Shown here piece after piece: positions 17,866 to 28,483 of a DNA stretch of 64,000 bases (its first letter is position 1; each line of letters opens with the position of its first letter). Both the position numbers and the translations under genes were made by a program. Below the pieces are notes generated by a model. That model had not been told where the DNA came from. It ran no database searches and worked only from the letters and a program-made list of their open reading frames with translations. The stretch comes from Gammaproteobacteria bacterium 53_120_T64 (GTDB lineage Bacteria; Pseudomonadota; Gammaproteobacteria; Pseudomonadales; Porticoccaceae), in contig MAAT01000028.1 of assembly GCA_002162815.1 (NCBI GenBank), positions 62,001-126,000 on the forward strand, in the 5' to 3' direction.

Positions 17866-19950
17866 CTACAGGTCGTAAAAACCCTTGCCTTCCTTCGCCA
17901 GCTTCGCCAGTAGTGGTGCCGGCTGCCAGTAGTGGTCGCCGCACTGCTTGGCGTACTTGGCATAGGCATCGACGATATTTTGCAGGCCAATTTGATCGGC
18001 CCAAAACATCGGGCCACCTTTATAACCAGGGAAACCGTAGCCGTTAATCCAGATAATATCGATATCCAGTGGCCGCGCGGCAATGCCCTCTTCGAGAATC
18101 TTTGCGCCTTCGTTAATCATTGGGTAGAGGCAGCGCTCGAGAATTTCCTGATCGCTAATGTCACGCTGCTCAATGCCCGCATCTTTTGCACACTCGGCAA
18201 TTAACGCTTTAACAATGGGGTCGGGAATCGGCGTGCGGCCATCTTCGTATTTATAAACACCGGCATTGGTTTTTTGTCCGTGGCGGCCCATCTCAACCAC
18301 TTTGTCGATCCACACCGAGTCACGTTTTTCCACCTTGCCGGCCTTGCGGCGCTCTTCGCGCACCTTGTAACCGACATCGAGGCCAGCCATATCGGCCATG
18401 GTGAAAGCGCCCATCGGGAAGCCGAAATCAAACAGTACTTTATCGACCTGCTCCGGGCTGGCGCCCTCTTCCACCAGAAAGGCAGATTCACGGGTGCGCT
18501 GGTGCAGCATGCGGTTGCCAACAAAGCCATCACAAACACCCACCATCGCGCCAATCTTTCCGATGCGCTTAGACAAACTCATTACCGTGGCAATCACATC
18601 ATCGGCCGTTTTTTCACCACGTACATTTTCCAGCAGACGCATGACGTTGGCTGGGCTGAAAAAATGCATACCGATCACGTCCTGTGGTCGGCCAGTAACA
18701 CCGGCAATTTCATCGACATCGAGGGTTGAGGTATTGCTCGCCAGAATGGCGCCGGGGCGACAAACGCTGTCGAGCTTTTTAAACACCTCCTTTTTAACAT
18801 CCATATTTTCGAACACCGCTTCAATCACCATATCGACATCTTTAATATCGTCATAGGACAAGGTCGGCTCGATCAACGCCATCCGCGTCTCGACATCGGC
18901 CATGCTAATGCGGCCTTTTTTGGCGGTGTTTTCATAGTTCTTACGAATTAAGGCAATGCCTTTATCAAGAAATTCCTGCTTCATTTCCAGCAATTTAACC
19001 GGGATACCGGCATTCGCGAAGTTCATCGCAATACCACCACCCATGGTGCCGGCACCCACTACAGCGGCGCAGTTGATGTCACGCTTTTGGGTGTCCCTGG
19101 CCAAGCCGGGTACTTTGGCCACTTCGCGCTCGGCAAAGAAAATATGGCGTTGGGCGGCAGACTCCGATGAGGTCATCAACTCCATAAACAGCGTTTCTTC
19201 ACGGGCCATGCCTTCGTCGAAGGGTAATTCAAAGGCGGCGCGAATCGATTGAATAATATGGAAAGGCGCAAGAAAACCACGCTGTTTGCGGGCAATACTT
19301 TTCTCGAAGTTATCGAACACGTCAGAACCTGCGGCCTCGGGGGTAATATCTCGAATAGCGCGGGGGCCAGCACCGTCGGCAAGAAGCTTTTCAGCATAGG
19401 CAATGCCCGCAGCTTCGAGATCACCCTCAACAATTTCGTCAACAATACCCAGCGCCAACGCCTTAGCTGCCGGCACATGGCCACCGCCAACGATCAGCTC
19501 CAGTGCGGCTTGTGCACCCACTAAACGCGGCAAACGTTGAGTGCCACCGGCACCGGGTAATAAACCTAAGTGCACTTCGGGCAAGCCGACTTTGGCCGAG
19601 GCCAGCGCGATACGGTAGTGACAACCCAGTGCGACTTCCAAGCCACCACCCAAGGCGGTACCGTGAATCGCCGCAACGATGGGCTTGGCCGCCGTTTCCA
19701 TTTTGCCAATCACCGGCACTAAACCCGGCTCGCCCATACCTTTAGCGAATTCATTAATATCGGCACCGGCAATAAAAGTTCTACCCTCGCAAATCAGCAC
19801 CATCGCTTTAACGCTGTCATCGGCGAGGCCCTGTTCAACACAGGCTTTTAAACCCGCGCGTACCGATTGATTGAGTGCGTTTACGGGAGGGTTGTTGACT
19901 TTAATCAGGCCTATGGCGCCCTGCTTTGAAAAACTCACGGTATCGGACAT
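17866..19950 (-). CDS. Bifunctional enoyl-CoA hydratase / 3-hydroxyacyl-CoA dehydrogenase (FadB/FadJ-like)
   Basis: A 694-aa fatty acid beta-oxidation enzyme with hydration and NAD-dependent oxidation activities on one chain. The N-terminal crotonase domain (about 1-190) has GRTFIAGADINEF for the oxyanion hole and the catalytic-Glu segments ALGGGLEVALGC and LPEVHLGLLPGAGGTQRLP. The dehydrogenase part begins near residue 297 with VGAGTMGGGIAMNFANAG (NAD fold) and has the catalytic GMHFFSPANVM, then two C-terminal HCDH domains. The length is nearer peroxisomal-type/short FadJ-like proteins (about 700 aa). No thiolase partner (fadA) is adjacent. The ATG at 19950 is preceded by AAGGAAA. Confidence 0.94.
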   Translation of the reverse strand: MSDTVSFSKQGAIGLIKVNNPPVNALNQSVRAGLKACVEQGLADDSVKAMVLICEGRTFIAGADINEFAKGMGEPGLVPVIGKMETAAKPIVAAIHGTALGGGLEVALGCHYRIALASAKVGLPEVHLGLLPGAGGTQRLPRLVGAQAALELIVGGGHVPAAKALALGIVDEIVEGDLEAAGIAYAEKLLADGAGPRAIRDITPEAAGSDVFDNFEKSIARKQRGFLAPFHIIQSIRAAFELPFDEGMAREETLFMELMTSSESAAQRHIFFAEREVAKVPGLARDTQKRDINCAAVVGAGTMGGGIAMNFANAGIPVKLLEMKQEFLDKGIALIRKNYENTAKKGRISMADVETRMALIEPTLSYDDIKDVDMVIEAVFENMDVKKEVFKKLDSVCRPGAILASNTSTLDVDEIAGVTGRPQDVIGMHFFSPANVMRLLENVRGEKTADDVIATVMSLSKRIGKIGAMVGVCDGFVGNRMLHQRTRESAFLVEEGASPEQVDKVLFDFGFPMGAFTMADMAGLDVGYKVREERRKAGKVEKRDSVWIDKVVEMGRHGQKTNAGVYKYEDGRTPIPDPIVKALIAECAKDAGIEQRDISDQEILERCLYPMINEGAKILEEGIAARPLDIDIIWINGYGFPGYKGGPMFWADQIGLQNIVDAYAKYAKQCGDHYWQPAPLLAKLAKEGKGFYDL

Positions 19951-19997
19951 AATATTTCCTTATTGTTCGCTGGAATTGAGGGTGTAAATAACCAAGA

Positions 19998-20294
19998 TTA
20001 CTTGGCTAAGTGTTCTTTTAAAGCCGTAATATAATCTTCTGCGTGGCGATGGCTGGCAACAATATCCAGCAGGCTCTGGCCCTGGGAATTGGTGGCATTG
20101 ATATTTCTTTTTGCCGCCGTAAAGAAGCCTAAAAAGGTCACAAAGTTTTCCACCCTCATGCCGCGATAGGCCTTTTCTAGCACGTGAAAATCGCCATCGA
20201 CGCCTTGCGGTGCCTCGTAATCTAAAAAAGTCTTGATGCGTTCATCATCAAATATTTCACCAAGTACTTTTTGCTTATCTTTTTTTAACGCCAT
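19998..20294 (-). CDS. Conserved PA4642-like protein
   Basis: A 98-aa protein resembling the small conserved Pseudomonas family typified by PA4642: charged N-terminus (MALKKDKQKV), a middle with FLDYEAP and LEKAYRGMRVENFVTFLGFF, and a C-terminal ankyrin-like stretch (NATNSQGQSLLDIVASHRHAEDYITAL). The function is unknown to me. It lies 47 bp upstream of the fadB-like gene on the same strand. Family assignment is from memory of the motif pattern. Confidence 0.72.
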   Translation of the reverse strand: MALKKDKQKVLGEIFDDERIKTFLDYEAPQGVDGDFHVLEKAYRGMRVENFVTFLGFFTAAKRNINATNSQGQSLLDIVASHRHAEDYITALKEHLAK

Positions 20295-20351
20295 AATCGT
20301 TCCTATCCCACTATTCTTTATTTACCACATTGCTCGTTAAGCACTCACTCG

Positions 20352-21800
20352 TCAAAGCAATGCCTCTAATTTTTTCAGCAGCACTTCATTCACCTGCTGC
20401 GGATTGGCCTGACCCTTTGAAGCCTTCATAATTTGACCGACAAAGTAGCCGAGCATTTTCGGCCGCTTGGCCTCATCGGCATTGCGGTAATTGTCGACTT
20501 GCTTAGTGCTATTGGCAATCACCGTATCGACCATGCCCTCGATAGCACCGCTATCGGATACCTGCTTCAAGCCACGCGCCTCGATAATGGCATCGGGTTC
20601 ACCCTCGCCACCCCACATGGCAGTAAATACTTCCCGCGCCATTTTATTGGAAATGGTTTTATCGATAATGCGCGCTATTAAAGCCGCCAGCTGCTCGGCA
20701 CTGACCGGGCAGTGTTGTATCAATTGCTCTTCACTATTTAAGCGTGCGGCCAATTCACCCGTCACCCAGTTGGCCGCCAGTTTCGCGTCGCCACAATGGC
20801 TCGCCACTGTTTCAAAATAGGCCGCCGTCGATGGCTCATCGCAGAGCACGCTCGCGTCGTAGGCCGATAACCCAAAGCTGTCGACAAAGCGTGCGCGCCG
20901 GGCCTCGGGCAATTCTGGCAACGTTGCCCGCACGGCATCAACATAGGCCTGGTCGACTTCTACCGGCAGTAAATCCGGGCAGGGAAAGTAGCGATAATCG
21001 TTGGCCTCCTCCTTACTGCGCATCGAGCGGGCGGTATGGGTATCGCCATCGTAGAGCCGGGTTTCCTGCTTCACCTTGCCGCCGTCTTCGATCAAATCAA
21101 TCTGGCGCTCCACTTCCTGAACAATGGCGCGCTCCATAAAACGGAAGGAGTTGAGATTTTTTGTTTCCGTGCGCGTACCCAGCTCTTCGCCTTTTTTACG
21201 CACCGAAACATTGACGTCGAAACGCATCGAACCCTGGGCCATTTCACCGTCGCAAATACCAATGGACACCACCAGTGCGTGGAGTTTTTTGGCGAAGGCA
21301 ACGGCCTCTTCGGGGCTGTTCATATCGGGTTCGGAAACGATTTCAATCAGCGGCGTACCGGCGCGATTGAGGTCGATACCCGACATGCCGTGAAAGTCCT
21401 CATGCAGGGATTTACCCGCATCTTCCTCGAGGTGGGCGTGGTGAATGCGCACGGTTTTAGTACTGCCATCGCCGAGCTGAATATCCACCGTTCCCGCCAG
21501 CACAATGGGCCTGTCGAGCTGGGTGGTTTGATAGCCCTTGGGCAGGTCGGGGTAAAAATAGTTTTTCCGATCGAAGGATGAAATCAGGCCGATCTCGGCA
21601 TCAATGGCGACGCCGAACATCACGGCCATGCGCACCGCCTCGGCATTGAGCACCGGTAGGGTGCCGGGCATCGCCAAATCAATGGCGCAGGCCTGGGTAT
21701 TGGGCGCGGCACCAAACTCGGTGCTGGCGCCGGAAAAAATCTTGGTCTTGGTGGCGAGCTGGGTGTGGACTTCCAGCCCGATAACGGTTTCCCATGTCAT
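20352..21800 (-). CDS. gatB: Asp-tRNA(Asn)/Glu-tRNA(Gln) amidotransferase subunit B
   Basis: A 482-aa subunit that binds and phosphorylates the misacylated tRNA so GatA-derived ammonia can amidate it. It shows [13 protein letters not shown] at the N-terminus, the kinase-like [14 protein letters not shown] region, [15 protein letters not shown] and the C-terminal YqeY-like tail ([22 protein letters not shown]). The ATG at 21800 has AAGGAG upstream; the open frame reaching 21848 is inside the gatA end and not needed. Last gene of gatC-gatA-gatB. Confidence 0.97.
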   Translation of the reverse strand: MTWETVIGLEVHTQLATKTKIFSGASTEFGAAPNTQACAIDLAMPGTLPVLNAEAVRMAVMFGVAIDAEIGLISSFDRKNYFYPDLPKGYQTTQLDRPIVLAGTVDIQLGDGSTKTVRIHHAHLEEDAGKSLHEDFHGMSGIDLNRAGTPLIEIVSEPDMNSPEEAVAFAKKLHALVVSIGICDGEMAQGSMRFDVNVSVRKKGEELGTRTETKNLNSFRFMERAIVQEVERQIDLIEDGGKVKQETRLYDGDTHTARSMRSKEEANDYRYFPCPDLLPVEVDQAYVDAVRATLPELPEARRARFVDSFGLSAYDASVLCDEPSTAAYFETVASHCGDAKLAANWVTGELAARLNSEEQLIQHCPVSAEQLAALIARIIDKTISNKMAREVFTAMWGGEGEPDAIIEARGLKQVSDSGAIEGMVDTVIANSTKQVDNYRNADEAKRPKMLGYFVGQIMKASKGQANPQQVNEVLLKKLEALL

Positions 21801-21814
21801 GCTGTCCGTACTCC

Positions 21815-23269
21815 TTAATCGATGCCGGGGGCGCAGCGTGAATGCCAATCGCTGACTTGTTGATAGCGGTGGGCGACATTAAGCATCCCCCCCTCGTCAA
21901 AATAGTTGCCAATAAGTTGCAGGCCAACGGGCTTGTCGTCGACCAAACCGCAGGGCAAGGACATCCCGGGCAGGCCCGCTAGGTTGGTGGCAATGGTGTA
22001 AATATCTTCGAGGTACATCGCGACCGGGTCGTCACTCTTGGCGCCAAACGCAAAGGCGGGGTTGGCACAGGTCGGGCCGGCGATCATGTCGACGTCTTTA
22101 AAGGCGCTGACAAAATCCTCTTTAATCAAGCGCCGCACCTGCATGGCTTTATTGTAGTAGGCATCGTAATAGCCCGCCGACAGGCAATAGGCGCCGATCA
22201 AAATACGCCGTTTAACCTCTTCACCAAAGCCTTCGGAGCGACTGCGCATATACATATCACGCAGGTCGACCGGGTTTTCACAGCGATAACCATAGCGTGA
22301 ACCGTCAAAGCGGGATAGGTTCGCCGAGGCCTCCGCCGGGGCAATCACATAGTAGGCCGGTACCGAGAGGTGGGAGTGGGGCAAACTGATGGTCTTGAGT
22401 TTAGCGCCCTGCTTTTCCAGCTCGGCCAGCGCATCGCGCGTCGCCTGCTCAATGGCGGGGTTCAAACCCTCACCAAAATACTCTGCGGGCACACCGATGG
22501 TCATGCCGGCGATGTCCTGCTGTAAGCCCGCGCAATAATCGGGGACCTCTTGTTCAATCGAGGTCGAGTCCCGGCGGTCAAAGCCCGCCATCTGATTGAG
22601 CATTAGCGCGAGGTCTTCGGCACTGCGCGCCATCGGACCACCCTGATCGAGGCTCGAAGCAAAGGCAATCATACCCCAGCGCGAGACGCGCCCGTAAGTC
22701 GGTTTTAAACCGCTGATACCACACAGGGCAGCGGGCTGACGGATGGAGCCACCGGTATCGGTCGCGGTGGCTGCCGGCGTCAGCCGTGCCGCAACGGCCG
22801 CCGCCGAGCCCCCCGAGGAGCCACCGGGTACACAATCGGTATTCCAGGGGTTTTTCACCGGGCCGTAATAACTGGTTTCATTGGATGAGCCCATCGCAAA
22901 CTCATCCATATTAGTTTTACCCAAGACCACTACGCCGGCAGCGGCAAGGTTTTCAACCACTGTCGCGTTATAGGGCGGCACAAAGTTATCGAGCATTTTG
23001 GAGCCACAACTGGTGCGCACACCGTCGGTGCAAAAGATATCTTTGTGGGCGATGGGTACACCACAGAGCGCCGGGGCATTACCCGCGGCCAGTAGCTTAT
23101 CGGCCGCCGCGGCTTGGGCGAGCGCGCGCTCTTCGGTAATGGTAATAAAGCTATTGTAATTGCCATCGAGCCGCTGAATGCGGGCCAGAAAATGTTGTGT
23201 CACTTCGACGCTTGAAAATTTACCCGCGATGAGTCCCGCGCTTAATTCGGCCAGGGTTAGGTTGTGCAT
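21815..23269 (-). CDS. gatA: Asp-tRNA(Asn)/Glu-tRNA(Gln) amidotransferase subunit A
   Basis: A 484-aa amidase-signature enzyme that hydrolyses glutamine to supply ammonia to GatB. The catalytic Lys-cisSer-Ser triad is visible: K in [12 protein letters not shown] (about residue 77), the glycine/serine-rich [13 protein letters not shown] (about 150-165) and [26 protein letters not shown] precedes the ATG at 23269. It overlaps nothing and is 14 bp upstream of gatB, but 150 bp downstream of gatC, an unusual gap for this operon. Confidence 0.97.
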   Translation of the reverse strand: MHNLTLAELSAGLIAGKFSSVEVTQHFLARIQRLDGNYNSFITITEERALAQAAAADKLLAAGNAPALCGVPIAHKDIFCTDGVRTSCGSKMLDNFVPPYNATVVENLAAAGVVVLGKTNMDEFAMGSSNETSYYGPVKNPWNTDCVPGGSSGGSAAAVAARLTPAATATDTGGSIRQPAALCGISGLKPTYGRVSRWGMIAFASSLDQGGPMARSAEDLALMLNQMAGFDRRDSTSIEQEVPDYCAGLQQDIAGMTIGVPAEYFGEGLNPAIEQATRDALAELEKQGAKLKTISLPHSHLSVPAYYVIAPAEASANLSRFDGSRYGYRCENPVDLRDMYMRSRSEGFGEEVKRRILIGAYCLSAGYYDAYYNKAMQVRRLIKEDFVSAFKDVDMIAGPTCANPAFAFGAKSDDPVAMYLEDIYTIATNLAGLPGMSLPCGLVDDKPVGLQLIGNYFDEGGMLNVAHRYQQVSDWHSRCAPGID

Positions 23270-23419
23270 CCTGTTTCCTCAGACTGTCTCCACAGAGACC
23301 GTATTTGATTGACGACCCAACACTCAGTACTTCGCTCACGAGTGTCGTGCCTATGCTATATAAGTGGTGGTAGCGCTGGGCCCACAGACAGCGCTATGGG
23401 CTCAATGTATGCAGCGGCT

Positions 23420-23707
23420 TTATTCGATGACTTTCGGCACCAGATAGAGGCCATCCTCAGTAGCGGGGGCGACCGCTTGGAAGGCATCCCGTTGGTTGCC
23501 CTCACTCACCTCATCGCGACGCAAGCGCTGCCGAGCACCCAGGGGGTTGGCCAAGGGCTCAATATTCGCGGTATCGACGGCCTGGAGTTGGTCGACCAGT
23601 GCCAGTACTTCGTTAATACTTTTCGCACTCGCCAGCGCATTTTCATCGGAGATATGAATGCGTGCCAGCTCGCCAAGTTTTTCAATGTCAGATCTATCGA
23701 TGGACAT
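23420..23707 (-). CDS. gatC: Asp-tRNA(Asn)/Glu-tRNA(Gln) amidotransferase subunit C
   Basis: A 95-aa GatC that wraps around and stabilises the GatA-GatB interface. It has the typical start DRSDIEKLGELARIHI, the LALVDQLQAVDTANIEPLANP linker and the C-terminal GLYLVPKVIE. First gene of the gat operon, divergent from mreB as in Pseudomonas. Confidence 0.96.
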   Translation of the reverse strand: MSIDRSDIEKLGELARIHISDENALASAKSINEVLALVDQLQAVDTANIEPLANPLGARQRLRRDEVSEGNQRDAFQAVAPATEDGLYLVPKVIE

Positions 23708-23737
23708 GGTAGGGCAGCCATCCTCGGAGTGTCTTAA

Positions 23738-24922
<1,185 letters not shown>

Positions 24923-24998
24923 ACCGGCGCTGCTGAGCTAAACCCACTGGGCTGAGACCATCAAAAACCTCTTTACACAAAGCGCCTCACCCCAGCGC

Positions 24999-25850
24999 AT
25001 GCTGACCCTGGCGCTAGCTGCGCTGACCCTGATCGCTCTCGACTCCTTTACCCCTTGGTTGCGCCCAGCCCACGTCTGGCTCGAGCCGATAGTCCAACCC
25101 TTTCAATGGGCCTCCACCCTGCCCATGCGCTGGCGTGAGTGGAATGATGAGTCGCTGGAAAGCCGCGCGGTGATTATTGCCAACAATGACAAGCTGGAAA
25201 CCGAAATCCTGGTCTACAAAGCCCAGCTGCAGCGCATGGCTGAGCTATCGGCGCAAAACCAGCAGCTGAAAAGTCTACTCAATGGTGCCGAATTACTGAA
25301 AAACAGCGTCCTCGTCGCCGAGTTGGTGGGTATTTCACCCGACCCCTTCCACCACGCCATCACCATCAATCGCGGCGCCGCTGACAATATTCGCCAGGGC
25401 CTCGCGGTGATCGATGGCGAGGGGCTAATGGGCCAGGTCACCGAAGTTTTCGAACACCACAGCCGGGTGCTGCTGATTACCGATGCCCGTCATGCCCTGC
25501 CAATTTACAACCTACGCAATAATATGCGCGGTATTATCGAGGGCAGTGGCGACTTCCAGCGCCTGCGCCTGCGCCACGTCTCACCAACTCAGGACATTCA
25601 GGTCGGCGACACGCTGCTGAGCTCCGGCCTCGGCGAGCGCTTTCCCTCCGGCTACCCGGTCGGCACCGTCAGCGCCATTGACAAGGACCCCGGCCAAGCC
25701 TTTATCGAGGTCAGTGTCACCCCCGCCGCCAAGGTTGACCGCAGCCTGCTCTTACTCGTGGTGTTTTCGGCGGTCGAAGCCCTCGACAATTACCCACAAA
25801 CCGAGTCGGCACCGAAAAACACTGGACTCAGCAATGCCACGGGGCAATAG
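24999..25850 (+). CDS. mreC: Rod-shape protein MreC (true start may be further upstream)
   Basis: Periplasmic scaffold of the elongasome linking MreB to PBP2/RodA. The 283-aa frame has a membrane anchor at its N-terminus (residues 1-17), a coiled coil at about 55-95, then the MreC beta domain (GISPDPFHHAITINRGAADNI, GLMGQV, DARHALPIYNLRN, LLSSGLGERFPSGYPVG). The first ATG (24999) lacks a ribosome-binding site and leaves no cytoplasmic tail. In-frame codons upstream encode (I)KNLFTQSASPQR, which resembles the conserved E. coli N-terminus MKPIFSRGPSLQIR, and begin at an ATC (24960). The protein may therefore start there. It overlaps mreD by 17 bp. Confidence 0.93.
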   Translation: MLTLALAALTLIALDSFTPWLRPAHVWLEPIVQPFQWASTLPMRWREWNDESLESRAVIIANNDKLETEILVYKAQLQRMAELSAQNQQLKSLLNGAELLKNSVLVAELVGISPDPFHHAITINRGAADNIRQGLAVIDGEGLMGQVTEVFEHHSRVLLITDARHALPIYNLRNNMRGIIEGSGDFQRLRLRHVSPTQDIQVGDTLLSSGLGERFPSGYPVGTVSAIDKDPGQAFIEVSVTPAAKVDRSLLLLVVFSAVEALDNYPQTESAPKNTGLSNATGQ

Positions 25851-26319
25851 CCCCCTACCGCTGACGGCTATTTGCCTCAGCCTAATTGGCGCCCTGTTTC
25901 TTTACAGCCTGCCACTGCATGGCGACCTGGCATTTTGGCGCCCCCCCTTTGTGCTACTCATTGCCGTCTATTGGCTACTCATCCAACCCCAGCACGTAGG
26001 CATCACCTTTGTCTGGCTCACCGGCCTACTGCTCGACCTGCTCTATGGCAATGTTATTGGTCAAAACGCACTGGCCATGTCAGTCACCGCTTATCTGCTA
26101 AAAACCCAGGAATACCGCGTACGCCAGTTGAGCCTGCCCTTTCAGTGCCTGGCCGCGCTATTTATCGTACTTATCTACCAAACACTATGGGTCAGTACTC
26201 GACTGATCTCGGAGGATATCAGCCTCGGTTGGCGCGTCTTTTATCCGGCGCTGAGCAGCGCCTTAATATGGCCCCTACTGGCGGGCACGCTGTACAGGCT
26301 GCATCGTCTCTTTCATTGA
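25834..26319 (+). CDS. mreD: Rod-shape membrane protein MreD
   Basis: A 161-aa integral membrane protein with about five helices, the third elongasome component. The start MPRGNSPLPLTAICLSLIGA lies inside the mreC 3' end (17-bp overlap), the usual arrangement. Internal features are WLTGLLLDLLYGNVIGQNALAMSV (the conserved G-LxDxLxGxxxGxxAL pattern) and a basic C-terminus. Confidence 0.94.
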   Translation: MPRGNSPLPLTAICLSLIGALFLYSLPLHGDLAFWRPPFVLLIAVYWLLIQPQHVGITFVWLTGLLLDLLYGNVIGQNALAMSVTAYLLKTQEYRVRQLSLPFQCLAALFIVLIYQTLWVSTRLISEDISLGWRVFYPALSSALIWPLLAGTLYRLHRLFH

Positions 26320-26340
26320 AAACCCTGCACTTTTGAGACT

Positions 26341-26943
26341 ATGGAAAAACCCTTGACCGATATTGACCTTATTCTCGCCTCCGCCTCGCCCCGTCGCGCC
26401 GAGCTACTGCGACAAGTTGGCGCGCGCTTTACCATCCACCCCGCCGACATCGATGAAAGCCAATACCCGGCTGAAAGCGCAGAAATTTACGTACAGCGGA
26501 TGGCCCGCGAAAAAGCAGAAACGGTGGCCCACCAAGAGCGGCGACATCAGCTACCCGTGCTCGGCGCCGATACCACGGTAGTGCTCGACCAGCAGGTTTT
26601 TGCCAAGCCCGCCGACAAGCGCGCCGCAATTGCCACATTGCGGGCTTTGTCAGGGCGCAGCCATAGGGTATTATCCGCCATTGCGGTGGTTGCCGATGGC
26701 CGAACAGAGCTCCGTTTATCCGAGACCTCGGTGCGTTTTCGAGAAATAACAGAACAAGAATACGAACGCTACTGGTCGACAGGTGAACCGCTCGGGAAAG
26801 CCGGCGCCTATGCCATACAAGGCTTCGCGGCCGTATTTGTAGAGTCGATTACGGGTAGCTATTCCGGAGTCGTTGGCCTGCCGCTTATGCAAACGTTTGA
26901 GTTATTTGAACGTTTTAATATCGCCTGTTGGAACGCACGATGA
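26341..26943 (+). CDS. maf: Maf family nucleoside triphosphate pyrophosphatase (YhdE type)
   Basis: A 200-aa house-cleaning pyrophosphatase hydrolysing dTTP/UTP and modified nucleotides. Motifs are LASASPRRAELLRQ (phosphate loop), ADIDESQYPAE, VLGADTTVVLD and GKAGAYAIQGFAAVFVESITGSYSGVVGLPL. The subgroup (YhdE) is suggested by its position between mreD and rng. The stop overlaps the rng ATG (ATGA at 26940-26943). Confidence 0.95.
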   Translation: MEKPLTDIDLILASASPRRAELLRQVGARFTIHPADIDESQYPAESAEIYVQRMAREKAETVAHQERRHQLPVLGADTTVVLDQQVFAKPADKRAAIATLRALSGRSHRVLSAIAVVADGRTELRLSETSVRFREITEQEYERYWSTGEPLGKAGAYAIQGFAAVFVESITGSYSGVVGLPLMQTFELFERFNIACWNAR

Positions 26944-28421
26944 AAGCAGAAATACTGGTCAATATCACGCCGTCGGAAACCCGTGTCGCCCGCATAGAAG
27001 AGGGCATACTGGTCGACATTGCCATCGAGAGAGTCGGCAATCGCAGTTTAGTGGGCAATATTTACAATGGCAAAGTCGTTCGCGTTATGCCCGGTATGCA
27101 GGCCGCCTTTGTCGAAATTGGCCTCGACAAGGCCGGCTTCATCCACGCCAACGACATTATGCCAAGCGCCGCCCCCGGTGGCACTGCTCACTCGGGCGAG
27201 ACACCGGATATCCGCCAGCTCTTGCGCGAGGGTCAGGTGCTACCCGTGCAAGTCATTAAAGAGCCGATCAGCAGTAAGGGCGCGCGCCTTTCCACCCACT
27301 TATCGGTGTCTTCGCGCTACCTGGTATATATGCCCGGCGTCGATCATGTTGGCATCTCCCAACGCATCGAAAAAGAAGACGAAAGGGAGCGCCTGCGCAC
27401 CCAGCTCGACCTCGCCGTCGAGGCCGGTGGCATGAAGGAGGAGGGCGGTGGCTATATTATTCGCACCGTTGCCGATGGTGTCGAGGAAGACGAGTTCCGC
27501 ACCGACGTCGACTACCTGCATCGCCTGTGGGGCCTGGTGAAAGATAAAATGACCCGCCTACCCGCGCGCACCTGTATTTATCACGACCTGCCCCTATCGC
27601 TGCGCGTGATGCGCGATGTCGCGGCGGAGGAGGTTGCGAGGATTCGCGTCGACTCCATCGACATCCACAAACAAATGTGTCGCTTTACCGAAAGCTTCAG
27701 CCCGGAAATGCTCGCCAAGCTCGAGCACTACCAGGAGCAACGTCCGATTTTCAGCCTCTTTGGCGTCGAGGACGAGATCGATAAATCCCTGGAACGCAAG
27801 GTCAAACTGAAGTCCGGTGGTTATCTGATTTTCGACCAAACCGAGGCCATGACCACCATCGATGTCAATACCGGCGGTTTTGTTGGTCACCGCAACCTCA
27901 GTGAAACCATCTATACCACCAACCTTGAGGCGGCCGGCGCCATCGCCCGACAGCTGCGCCTGCGCAATCTCGGTGGCATTATCATCCTCGATTTTATCGA
28001 TATGAAAGATCCCGAACACCGCCGTCAGGTCTTGCGCCGCCTCGAGAAGGAATTGGAACTCGATCACGTCAAGATGAAGGTCACCGGCGTCTCGGAACTG
28101 GGCCTGGTGGAAATGACCCGCAAGCGCACCAGCGAAAGCCTACAGCGTATGCTCTGTGAACCCTGTGAAAACTGCCAGGGGCGTGGTTTTTTAAAATCGG
28201 TGGAAACCACCTCCTTTTCCATCCTCCGCGAAATCGTCAACCACAGCGGTGCCGAGAACGCCAAAAAACGATTGGTTCTGGCTGCACCCGCCGTCATTGA
28301 GCGCATCCTCGACCAAGAGTCCGCCTATCTTAGCGCCGCCGAGCAGGAAATTAACTGCCCTATCGAGCTGCGCACCGAGGGCAGCTACTCCCAGGAGCAG
28401 TACGACATTATTACTGTTTAA
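26940..28421 (+). CDS. rng: Ribonuclease G
   Basis: A 493-aa single-strand-specific endoribonuclease that processes 16S rRNA 5' ends and decays mRNA. It has an N-terminal S1 domain (NIYNGKVVRVMPGMQAAFVEIG, about 37-125), the RNase E/G catalytic region with the Mg-binding aspartates in TTIDVNTGGFVG and LDFIDM, and the zinc-link CEPCENCQG near residue 407. It is translationally coupled to maf. It lacks the long C-terminal degradosome scaffold of RNase E, consistent with RNase G. Confidence 0.96.
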   Translation: MKAEILVNITPSETRVARIEEGILVDIAIERVGNRSLVGNIYNGKVVRVMPGMQAAFVEIGLDKAGFIHANDIMPSAAPGGTAHSGETPDIRQLLREGQVLPVQVIKEPISSKGARLSTHLSVSSRYLVYMPGVDHVGISQRIEKEDERERLRTQLDLAVEAGGMKEEGGGYIIRTVADGVEEDEFRTDVDYLHRLWGLVKDKMTRLPARTCIYHDLPLSLRVMRDVAAEEVARIRVDSIDIHKQMCRFTESFSPEMLAKLEHYQEQRPIFSLFGVEDEIDKSLERKVKLKSGGYLIFDQTEAMTTIDVNTGGFVGHRNLSETIYTTNLEAAGAIARQLRLRNLGGIIILDFIDMKDPEHRRQVLRRLEKELELDHVKMKVTGVSELGLVEMTRKRTSESLQRMLCEPCENCQGRGFLKSVETTSFSILREIVNHSGAENAKKRLVLAAPAVIERILDQESAYLSAAEQEINCPIELRTEGSYSQEQYDIITV

Positions 28422-28483
28422 GCGACTGTTGACGCAGATTGGTAAGCGCCGTTTTTCAGCAGCCCGTTTAGGAGCCAGCGATA

